Positions 54,427 through 64,000 of a DNA stretch of 64,000 nt are shown here, one piece after another. The DNA lies in NCBI GenBank assembly GCA_033182465.1, contig CP137318.1:2232001-2296000 (forward strand). Direction: 5' to 3'. The position numbers and the translations under genes were made by a program. The number at the start of each line of letters is the position of its first letter. The first letter of the stretch is position 1. The notes under the pieces were generated by a model that had not been told where the DNA came from, searched no databases, and worked only from the letters and a program-made list of their open reading frames with translations. This DNA comes from Sanghuangporus weigelae. Its lineage: Eukaryota > Basidiomycota > Agaricomycetes > Hymenochaetales > Hymenochaetaceae.

Positions 54427-57400
54427 ATGTCCAACTTTGACTTCACCGATAAAGCTCAGCAGTCTCTTGCTGCTGCTATTCAACTCACAAAGGACTATGC
54501 GAATGCACAGGTTTATCCTGCTCACCTAGCCTTCGTTATTCTCAACGAAGGCGTCGGTGAGGAGACTTCAAAGCATTCTCTCTTTGCTTCCGTTATCCAG
54601 AAAGCTGGTGGTGAACCGGTATGTGTCCTCCTCTCACTCCGCAATCATCTTCAAGCTACTGTGTACTGACTGGCGTTCTTCTGTCCAGCAACTCCTCAAT
54701 CGCGCTCTCCAGAAGCAAATTGTCCGCCTTCCCACACAGGACCCTCCTCCAGATGACGCTTCACTCTCATCTGCTCTGCTTAAAGTGCTCCGCGAAGCAC
54801 AATCAATCCAGAAGAATATGCATGATTCTTATATCGCCCAGGATCATCTTCTCCTTGCTCTGATCAAGGATCCTTCAATCCAGACCGTCCTTAAGGAATG
54901 TTCTTTGAACGAAAATACTGTAAAGACTGCTATTCAACAAATTCGAGGCGACCGACGCGTCGACAGCAGACAAGCAGAGCAAGGCTTTGATGCTCTCCAG
55001 AAATATGCTATTGATCTCACCGCGCTCGCTGAGGAAGGGAAAATTGATCCTGTCATCGGGCGAGACAATGAAATTCGTCGAGTAATCCGTATCCTTTGCC
55101 GAAGGTATGCATGATTCGATTATTATATGCACTTGCATTTCTGACTTTTTCGTTTAGAACGAAGAATAACCCTGTTCTCATTGGAGAGCCTGGTGTCGGC
55201 AAGACTGCAATCGCTGAAGGACTAGCACAACGTATTGTTAAACGCGACGTCCCAGCCTCTCTTTTCTGCCGCCTATACAGCTTAGATATGGGCGCTTTGA
55301 TGGCGGGAGCAAAATACAAGGGCGAATACGAAGAACGTGTGAAGGCCGTTTTGAATGAAGTCGAGAAGGCCACGGAAGAGGGCACTGGCGTCATACTATT
55401 CATTGATGAGCTTCATCTGATTATGGCTGGAAGCGGTAACGAAAGTGCTGGAATGGATGCAGGTAAGTTACCCTAAATTCTCGCCTTCTAAGATAAAGCT
55501 AAACTTACTTCAATATAGCCAATCTTTTCAAGCCTCTCTTGGCTCGGGGTAAATTACGTTGCATTGGTGCCACTACACTCGCAGAATACCGCAAATACAT
55601 CGAGAAAGACGCCGCGCTCGAGCGACGCTTTGCTCAAGTTCTTGTCAACGAGCCGTCGGTGCCCGAGACAATTTCGATTCTTCGAGGTATTCGTGAGAAA
55701 TACGAAGTGCATCATGGTGTCAGGATTCATGACGGTGCTCTTATCAGCGCAGCGCAATTGGCGCATCGCTACCTTACTTCAAGGAGGCTTCCGGATGCTG
55801 CTATCGACCTTGTCGACGAAGCTTGCGCAAGGTGAGTCTTCTGTTGCTTGACTTATGTTTACTTCCATTATTAACTCGTCAAACAGTGTTCGCGTAACCC
55901 GTGAGACTGCACCTGAAGAGATCGATAAGCTCGAACGACGCAAGCTCGAGCTTGAAGTTGAGATACACGCTCTTGAACGCGAAAAGGATGAAGCCAGCAG
56001 GGAACGCCTTGCTGTAGCTCGTAAAGCAATCGCAGACGTGGAAGAGAAGCTTGCACCTCTCAAGGCTCAATACGAAAATGAAAAGAAGCGCGGAGACGAG
56101 ATAAACGATTTACGCCGTAGGATTGACGAATTGAAAGCGAAGGCCGACGAGGCGGAGAGAAGGTGAGTTAATTTGACTGAACTGATTGTCTAGGAGAAGT
56201 TTTTAACTTCGTTATTTACAGATACGATCTCGCAACCGCATCCGATCTTCGATACTACGCTCTTCCGGACCTTACGCAACGTATGCAGCAGCTTGAGGCT
56301 AAGAAGGCCGAGGAAGACGCTCGTGCTGGTGGCGGAACCGACACGGTGACCTCAGATCAAATCGCTGAGATCGTGGCTCGCTGGACTAACATTCCTGTAA
56401 CGAGACTCATGTCAACAGAAAAGGAGAAGCTTCTTAGGGTAAGTGATGTTTGCTTGTAGTGTAAGAAATTTGCCCTCCTGATATGTTCGCAATATTCAGA
56501 TGGAAAAGACTCTTTCGGAGGAAGTAGTGGGTCAACCAGAGGCAGTCAAGGCGGTGGCAAATGCAATCAGGCTTTCGAGGAGCGGTCTAGCCAACGCACA
56601 ACGTCCCATCGCAAGCTTCCTCTTTGCTGGCCCATCTGGTACTGGGAAGACTTTGCTGAGCAAGACGCTTGCCTCCGTCCTGTTCGACTCCAAAGACGCC
56701 ATGATCCGTATAGACGCATCGGAGTACTCTGAGAAGCACTCGATTTCTCGGCTCATTGGTGCTCCTCCGGGTTACGTGGGTCACGATGCAGGAGGACAGC
56801 TCACAGAATATATTCGCCGCAAGCCGTACTCGATTGTCCTGATTGATGAGATCGAAAAAGCTTCTCGCGAGTTTGTGACACTCTTCCTGCAAGTTCTCGA
56901 TGACGGTCGCCTCACCGATGGCCAAGGCCGCGTGGTCGATTTCCGCAATACCGTCATCATCATGACCTCTAATCTCGGTGCGGCATATCTCCAGGACATG
57001 GGAGATGGCTTTGTTAAACCCGAAACACGTGCGCTGGTCATGAACGCCATACAGGGACACTTTCCTCCAGAGTTCATCAACCGTATCGACGAAATCGTCA
57101 TCTTCCGTTCGTTATCTCGTCGTAACATCACCAAGATTGTTGATATTCGCCTTAAGGAAGTTCAAGAGCGTCTTAGCGAGAGGAAAATGGTTTTACGTGT
57201 GTCGCTGGAGGCCAAAGAGTATCTCGCCTCTGTTGGATATTCGCCGATCTATGGTGCCAGACCTCTATACCGTGCCATCCAGCAAGAGCTTCTCAACCCT
57301 CTTTCCATTCTTATTCTGGAGAATGCTGTTCGTGATGGTGAGGCCATCGATGTACAATTTGATGGACCTCATAACCGTCTGGTTATCGTTCCCAATCACG

Positions 57401-57468
57401 AGCGTTCGGGTCAATCTATGGACGTAGATTGGGCGGACGATGAGATCGAGATTGAAGAGATGGACTGA
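54427..57468 (+). CDS. HSP104: Hsp104 protein disaggregase (ClpB family AAA+)
   Basis: Hsp104 is a hexameric AAA+ motor that extracts proteins from aggregates with Hsp70. The N domain starts [34 protein letters not shown]. The first AAA module has the Walker [14 protein letters not shown], pore loop KYKGEYEER, Walker B ILFIDELH and [11 protein letters not shown]. The coiled-coil middle domain runs from [21 protein letters not shown] to EAERRYDLA. The second module has [16 protein letters not shown], pore loop [10 protein letters not shown], Walker [11 protein letters not shown], and [12 protein letters not shown] with [10 protein letters not shown]. The tail is acidic ([15 protein letters not shown]), as in fungal Hsp104. 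It has about 900 residues, the usual length. Six introns interrupt it. No mitochondrial presequence is present, so it is the cytosolic form rather than Hsp78. Confidence 0.96.
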
Positions 57469-57787
57469 ATTGTTCTAATATTGCCTTTCTCCTGGTGATT
57501 TTCGATTAATTGATCAGGCGTAGCACGCCTCTACTGTTTCGTCCTTGTCGCATGATTTTGTACCAATAGAATTAGCTTTCAATCAACCAATGTACAATAG
57601 AGTATCAATACAAATGCAATATTATTCGTCAAATCAGAGAAACCGTAATCGAATCGCAGTACATAAGGAAACAAATAAAGATGGAAGGCTCGGACATGAT
57701 TGTATTAGAAAACTGTTTGGGTTGGATCAGATGGTTGATGTTACAGCAGAACATGATCTATGGTTGTGATGGTAGAAAGAAAACTGC
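57469..57787. other. Convergent intergenic region
   Basis: This 319-bp AT-rich interval separates the HSP104 stop from the stop of the next minus-strand gene. Nothing beyond probable 3' UTRs is seen. Confidence 0.5.
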
Positions 57788-59484
57788 TTAATGATGATAG
57801 ACATTAACCCACTCAAACTTGAACTGAGAAGAGGTCATAATCGAAGGTCGTCAGGGACAAGGTAACGTGTGCTTACCCGATCGTACTCCGGCTTCACTTG
57901 TCTTGGTCCATTCAGTTCAATCAGTTCGTATTGCGGATTACCCATGGCATCTCGACCATGACAATGGCGAGCTACATGCTTTATTCCAGCCATTCGTAAA
58001 TGTTCGTAGAAATGATGTTCGACGATGTCGTTAAACAGTTCGACTGCTCTATCAGTCGTGGGGCACCAAAACCCAGACCGGAGAAACTTCCTATCATCGT
58101 CGCCCATCCACTTGAAATTCATATGGTAAGCCTCTCGAAGATGAATGGAGTAGTTGCAAGTGTCGACGGGGCAATACCAGTTGGAACCGGCGGGAAAGGT
58201 AGGCTCTTGGTAGAATAAAGCGTCTGGTACGGCGGCAAGCACCTCGGGTTTGGTATACATCGCGAATTCTTCATCTTCGGGAAGTATTTGCCAGTCTTCC
58301 AAAAGCTCACTGCTCGCTTGCCTTCCACCGACTTGGCGATACTTTATCGAGAGTTATGAAGTTTGGTCAATGCAGCCATCAAGAAGAAGAACAATAAACC
58401 CTTACTGTGTGTTGATAGTCATGCTCGTACAGTATATCCTCGGGCTCCATAGAAATTTCTTGATTAGCTTGTTCCTCTTGGTCTGACATCAACTCGTCTT
58501 GCGGCCAACGTTGTTCCAAATCATCAATGTTACCGGCGCTTTGGCCCTGGCGGAGTTTCCCTGCTTCCTCAATGAACTCACTTAGAGACTGCTTGTCAAG
58601 TAATTTCGCCTTGGATACTTTGTTCAGAAGCCATTGGCCATACTGAGCAAGTAAGTTATAGACTTCCGCGCGATGTACACGTCGCACAGCGAGCGAAGGA
58701 TTCTGGCTGTTTTCGTTGGAATGCTCTGCATTTGCTTCAAGGTATTCGGAAACAAGCCATCTGGGCGTCCGCGCGATGATTGGTGTCCCTTTGTTGCTGT
58801 CAGTTATAGAGATTATTTGCCTGAGAAGTTTCCACTTTGCAAGATATTGCCTCGACAGTGCATAGGTCTGAATATGTAATGATCGAACTTCGAATTGGTG
58901 TTCAAGCATTGTTGAGCTGCGGAAGAACTTAGTTAATGAGATTTTTATGTGAGTCACCAGATATACTCAACGTATCGCGAGCCACGATAGTAAAGACATC
59001 GGAAGCTGAACAAAATAAATGTAAGAATGAGCATGGCAAATGAAAATCAAGGTACAGAACTGACAGTCTAATCCCTGTGGCTCAGCAAAGAGCTCGCCAC
59101 ATACATTTATCTTTGATTCAAACCTTGGACTATTGAAATGTTGTTCTCCCTCCCTCCCGAATCGCCTGGATAAATCACGCCGCAGGCGGTGTTTACCTTG
59201 CTCAGATAGGCAGGCTCTGTTCGACTCCGTAAGCTTGAGAGTACCCATGAATTGCACAGGACCTCGCTCTCTGAGGGCTATATTATCCATCATGTCAAGG
59301 CTAGATATACGTTATTGAAGGGATCCTGATAGGCTCTTGCGACATACCCAACAAGCTCCTTTCCTTGCCTGAAGGCTACAGAATAAAGCGTCAGGGTGAT
59401 TCGTGAACCTTTCCGGGTCTGAAGAATGTCGACAACATTATATAGACCAGATAGCTGTTCTGGTCTTTCGGCCAGAGTTGACAT
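57788..59484 (-). CDS. Protein of unknown function with Cys/His-containing C-terminal region
   Basis: I do not recognise this protein of about 460 residues. It begins MSTLAERPEQLSGLYNVVDIL, then GLDMMDNIALRERGPVQFMGTLKL, INVCGELFAEPQGLDC and YVEYICSTMLEHQFEVRSLHIQTYALSRQYLAKWKLL. A charged helical segment follows with LAQYGQWLLNKVSKAKLLDKQSLSEFIEEAGKL and an acidic stretch (MSDQEEQANQEISMEPED). The C-terminal domain holds NWYCPVDTCNYSIHLREAYHMNFKW, SGFWCP and VEHHFYEHLRMAGIKHVARHCHGRD, with a C-x4-C pair and several His that could bind metal. It ends EYDRFKFEWVNVYHH with TAA at 57788-57790. All introns are GT-AG and preserve the frame, supporting a real gene. DNA or RNA binding is possible but unproven. 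Confidence 0.7.
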
Positions 59485-59676
59485 CTCTCGGTGGTTCAAA
59501 ATCAACGTGACGGAGTTGGCTTCGGAATCAAATCTAACTTACAGAAACAGATCTAGATAGCCGTCGATCTACAGATTAGTCATCTTACTCCCTCTGCCAA
59601 ATTATAGTTCTTCATCCCTCTTGTCAATTATTAGTTGGGAGAGGACTACTTAAAACACAAAATGGTCTACAAGATG

Positions 59677-60799
59677 CTACCATAGTCCGAGAATACACGC
59701 TTGCCAGCCTTGGGCCCGAGCGTTTCCCAGCGCGGATTCCACCCTATCCCTCCAGGGGACTGTATCTTCAAGGTGATCAATCCCCGTTTGGGAGAGTTTA
59801 TTCGACACATGGAAGAAGTAAACATCATGAAATGGGATGCTCTGGATTGATGGGCGTCGGTCTATGCTCAGAACCAGAAGTCCAAGCTCCATGATTAGCA
59901 ATTTAAGGTCAACGGGACACTCTGAAGAGGAGGATATCCGAATAAGGGCGTTATGAGTCTTCGCAGGCATTAGACATGGTATAGGATTTGATGATGGACT
60001 TGTCATGATCCAGAATTTCGTGAAATTGTCTGAACGCCACATCAGCACCGTGCACTTGCAGCTTATGGTGCAACGTACCATGTTCGTTTTGTATTCCCCT
60101 CTCGAGTAACACAAGGCCTGGATATACGCTCGTACAGATTTCTGAGCTGATTGCCGCGCTACTATTGCCTGCGTCTGGAGCAAGTACAGCCTCCGCAGCT
60201 GCAGCTGTAGATGGTGTTTTCGTGCACGTAGCATCAGGCAGATGCTTCTTCAAGTAGTTACTGCATTGTCCTAGAGCCTAGAAAGGGACACATCATATGT
60301 TGTGGCTTCACAGTTAGAGAATCGTGGGCACTCACCTGCTCATGACTAAGCACGTTCTTGATATCTTCAAGTTTCGTGCCTTGTGCAGCTAGCAGACAGT
60401 GTTGAACTTGCAAGGTAACTTCTCCTGCTATCACCTTTTCTTTTCCGACTTCCGGCAGACGCAAAAGATCAAGTGTCTCGATAACAGTCCCAAAAATCGA
60501 GTTCTCCTCAGGGAGCACAGCTATCGATGCTTCCAACGGAATGGCCCTGAACGTTTCTTCGTAGCTAATAAAATGACTAGCGGACACGATTGAAGCACGG
60601 ACCTACCTGCTATGGACTCCTTTGCGATATATTCCACCCGAGTGCCAAATCGGTTAAAAGCAGCCTGGACAACAAGTTGCATGAGCACTGTGCATCACCG
60701 CGACGTTCCAGCAATGCTTACTTGATGAGTATACGTTCCCTCCGGACCTAAGAACGCGACTTTTGGCGGTACCTTGTCCACCACGCTGATGGGTGACAT
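59677..60799 (-). CDS. PHA2: Prephenate dehydratase
   Basis: This enzyme converts prephenate to phenylpyruvate, the committed step to phenylalanine. The N terminus MSPISVVDKVPPKVAFLGPEGTYTHQ is the family signature. It continues AAFNRFGTRVEYIAKESIAETFRAIPLEASIAVLPEENSIFGTVIETLDLL, VQHCLLAAQGTKLEDIKNVLSHEQALGQC, AAISSEICTSVY and the substrate-site motif NFTKFWIM. The C-terminal ACT regulatory domain is divergent, with LLVLSIDRRPS in place of the usual ESRP and VYFFHVS. The protein is about 290 residues with four introns. The stop is TAG at 59677-59679. It is a stand-alone dehydratase, as in fungi, not fused to chorismate mutase. Confidence 0.92.
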
Positions 60800-61172
60800 C
60801 TACGATACCAAGGAATGACTTTCAACACCTTGCAACACCTCACCTAACTGCCTGAGTTGTTATACTGGCTTGATAGTGTATGATGATGGTCAAAGGAAAG
60901 CGGGTCGAGGGATGACTCTGAAACCAATTGGTAATGTTGACTGACATGACGGCCGCAAGAGCTTAGAGACTGGCCAAGTTGAAGGTTCAGAGGATCGACG
61001 TGTCGCGTGAGTAAGTAATAATTCCTTACGAATCGTCACGATGCGATTGGAACAGCTGTATACCAAGCTACGAAATACAAAAACTTTCACTACAAGCATT
61101 ATGTTTAACGGAGTGCGAGAACCCGAGCAAAGCAAAAAAAAAAAGACATCATGATAGACCCGGAGGAAAATG
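60800..61172. other. Intergenic, PHA2 5' flank and regulator 3' flank
   Basis: This 373-bp region between two minus-strand genes has an A-tract at 61134-61144. No gene or RNA is seen. Confidence 0.5.
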
Positions 61173-64000
61173 TCAGTCAAAATTTAAAGGTGGTGCCCCA
61201 ACACCCATTAGAAAATCCAAACTGTCCTGAGCAATGGTTTGCATCGCGAATTCCGGGCTCGTGGGGAACGACGGATTCTGGAAATTAGGCAATATGACGT
61301 CTTCCAATATACCTACATTCTGGAAGATAATGTCGTCAAGCATTTTTGCGTAACGATCTAATTGATTGCTGAGTCGAGTCATAGAATAACAAGAATATAT
61401 GCACAATAGACGTACAGGCTAACGGTAGACGCATTCCAATTTTTACTAGGGCAATACTATGGAATAGTTAGAACGAACCGGGAATAGGAAATAAAGATCT
61501 ACCGCACCGAATGTACTCTAATTCTGTCCGAATAGCTTGACCTTGAATCTGATCGCCTGATTCCTTAGCTTGTCGCATAACATGCGTTAGAACCCTGCCG
61601 GCCATGAAAAAGGCGAACTGCACGAGAGATGATCAACGGTTCTGAAACACGAGGGACAGGTCTAACTATCACTCACACAACAAAAGTTTTCTAATAAAGT
61701 CAGGTCAAAGCTTGTTGACCATATGGCGTATAATTGGTCGAGAATCGCTCGAGCTGCCTCCAGAGTACGTTGAACTGAAATACACCCTCTCCGTTGCAAA
61801 TCAATATGAGGCTCGTGCAGTAGAATTTTGGCCCTGCCCTTATCAATCAGATTCCTCTACTTTCAGAGAAGGGTAGAAACTGACACGTTCGGTGCAAGGA
61901 ATGCAAGAAGTAAGTGGATATCGACAACACCATCTCGCGTTGCGCTCCTCAACCCTTTCGGGAAGCTTGGAATGAATGCAGAGACCAAGTGATCAGTCTT
62001 GATGAAACCTGGAGTGTCTCGAGGATCAATGTATTGAGCGGTTGCACTCTGTTCTTTATTAGAAGTTCCAGCGGGAGGAATCATATCCGGATCCCCAGCA
62101 AAATGTTTTGAGCGAAAGCGCAAGTTGAAATTCTTCACGCGTGACATAAGCTGTTTCATACGCATTGTGAGCAATGCCCAACGCGCATAAGAAAATGATC
62201 AAAGCACATACGATTGATGATTTGATGTATAATACGAAGGAGTCAGTTTGTTCCGGAGGATGATTCAGTAGCATGTTGGGGACATGAGCCCATTGCCTGC
62301 CTTTCGGAGGCACGAGAATCTAGAGAACCGGGACTCGAAGCTTAGCACTTTCTTGGTCGGGCGAAAGCGTTGGGCTCTACATACGCCTTGGTCAAATTCT
62401 TCACCTCGTACTGGCAGTAGCTGTGAAATATCCTCATCGTCTAGGGACATGGCCCAACCATTTCCGGAGGAGTAAAGTCGCTCAGTTGCGTAGGTTAGCC
62501 AAAAAGTATTTCGCCTCATCTCGTCTTCTATTACAGTCCGCGCGGGGGCAATTATAGATGGTGCTCGAAGAGACTTTGATATCGAATGGAACGGGGGACA
62601 CATGTTCAACCCAAGTGGGACGAGATATCTTAAGAATGCACGATTATCAGTCAGAGGGGACTTCTCAAATAGACAGATCAATCGCGCACCTCATAGCTCG
62701 CCCAGTCGTCAGAAACATCTGAAGATAAAAGGTAAAAATTATTCCTAAACGAGAATGTCATACGCACATCTGCCCATCTGTGCATAGAGTAAGAATCAGA
62801 CACTTTATTGAAATTGGAGGACATACTTTGCATGTGCATGGTAGAACCAAGTAAGGATGGTCGTCGCTGAGACACAAGCGATAAGTGAAAAGTGATATGA
62901 CCACTGCAAAACTAGCGAACCCTGTTGGCATTCAAAAAGCCGTTCACCCAGGCTTGTACTTTCCTCTACGGCCGCCATCGCGAACTTAGCATGTACCTCG
63001 CCAAACGAGTCCGGAAGAGCCTTTCGACGCTTGTACGCGCTCTGAAAAAGGTCATCTGGAAAATTTCAACGTCTGCGAACAGGCCTCAAGTATCTCTAAA
63101 TTGTACTTACCTGCCGGAGTCTCTGCGAAGTTCGGCAAGGGTGCTGGGGGAACAGCGGGTGTATATAAGCTACCGACAGCAGATATCGCATGTAAAATAG
63201 CTGGAACTGAAGTCAGTACTTGGATAAGATTTATTTTTCGACAAGCGCACCGATATGAGGGAAATTAGCATGCGTTGCCGGTAATGACAGTGACGCAAGA
63301 AAAGTCGGCCCATGAAATAGTCGGCCAGCATGGGGCTGGAATGCGAGAAAGACCTCTACTCTAAAGTCAAGCATTAGTATTCAGATCTACAAGCAGGGAC
63401 AGTGCGTGCTAACAGATGCTGTAGCAAGTCAAAGGAAGGCAAGTCATGAGGCCAATTAGGCCAAAGGACCTGCGTTGTATGATTCGTTGCACTTTTTGAA
63501 TCACCCGCAGACCCTGACGAGAAATTCAATGGAGGTGTGTTGACAGGAGAAATATGAGCAGGTATTATCGGAGAAAATGGCTGAGGAGGTTGCGCATAGG
63601 GCAAGCCGTGGTTTAATGTTGCAACAGTTGAAATGCTCGGTAAATTATTGTAAGTTAGTCTTCCTGAGTTACTTGGAACGGCAGAAGAGGAAGATCCGGG
63701 TGGAGAAATAGAAGATCGCGAGCGGTTGCTTTCTTCATCCTTCTGACGCAGAAGTGCTTCAAGTTCACCTGAATGATCAGGATATAGTCACTGCTATAGG
63801 TTAGTTAAACGATATGTGTGAAACGTACTTATTCTATTCTCGAGTCTTTCGTATTTATTCTTGGGAGCTGCATGCTGTTGTACCCCGTTTTCTGTCGGCT
63901 CATCAAACGTACACTCAAGCAGCGGAACCTCCACGCCCGGCGGAGCATGAGAAACAGTATTCCTGTGGGAGCGCACACATGTTGAACATGGACGACGAGC
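61173..64000 (-). CDS. Zn2Cys6 fungal transcription factor; 5' end outside window
   Basis: This is a regulator with a binuclear zinc cluster and a fungal_trans middle region. The right edge cuts it within the zinc cluster. What remains is ARRPCSTCVRSHRNTVSHAPPG...ECTFDEP, that is, the second half with three Cys in the extended spacing common in basidiomycetes. A short leucine/charged coiled coil follows (NKYERLENRISELEALLRQKDEE), then a Ser/Pro-rich linker (SSISPPGSSSSAVPSNSG, PPQPFSPIIPAHISPVNTPP). The fungal_trans domain includes LRYLVPLGLNMCPPF, RRNTFWLTYATERLYSSGNGWAMSLDDEDISQLLPV and later helices. It ends FLMGVGAPPLNFD with TGA at 61173-61175. Many short introns are present. The target genes are unknown; it lies next to PHA2 but nothing shows that it controls it. 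Confidence 0.82.

Overview
The window is nuclear DNA of a filamentous basidiomycete, most likely an agaricomycete. Genes sit close together on both strands and nearly all carry many introns of about 45-75 nt with GT(A/G)NGT donors and CAG/TAG acceptors. Proteins are fungal in type: a Zn2Cys6 regulator, an RCK/MAK-type kinase, a BUD2-like RasGAP and an Hsp104 disaggregase. I found no tRNA, rRNA, transposon, viral relic or CRISPR array. Gene models were spliced by eye from reading frames and conserved protein motifs, so exon ends are predictions.

Layout. 1-8.1 kb: C-terminal part of an O-GlcNAc transferase (+, cut by the window edge), an AGTRAP-like membrane protein (-), diphthine methyltransferase DPH7 (+), a TMEM135-like membrane protein (-) and a dysferlin-domain protein (-). 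8.1-17.1 kb: the Fe-S co-chaperone Jac1/HscB (+), a DHX9/MLE-type dsRNA helicase (+) and AP-2 alpha adaptin (+). 17.3-23.3 kb: a PH-C2-RasGAP protein, a fatty-acid elongase and a small unknown protein (all -). 23.3-24.7 kb: the longest gene-free stretch, holding a cluster of GTGAC/GTCAC words. 24.7-36.3 kb: the lipid-transfer protein VPS13 (+). 36.6-48.9 kb: a DENN-domain protein (-), a NIPA-type transporter (+), complex I subunit NDUFS6 (+) and an RCK/MAK-type kinase (-). 49.6-57.5 kb: PRPP synthetase (-), DCP2 (-) and HSP104 (+). 57.8-64 kb: an unknown Cys/His-containing protein (-), prephenate dehydratase (-) and a Zn2Cys6 regulator cut by the right edge (-).

The genes are mostly unrelated housekeeping functions. 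Several concern membranes and lipids (VPS13, elongase, TMEM135-like, DysF protein, AP-2, DENN, RasGAP). DCP2 and HSP104, which both act in stress responses, share one divergent promoter with a heat-shock-element-like motif.

The most striking signal is splicing. Conserved protein motifs can be rebuilt only by invoking microexons: two successive 9-nt exons in the O-GlcNAc transferase, a 6-nt exon in NDUFS6 and an apparent 1-nt exon in PRPP synthetase. Each is bounded by canonical splice sites and separated from its neighbours by introns. VPS13 also appears to use one GC-AG intron. Four such exons in 64 kb suggest that microexon splicing is common in this organism.
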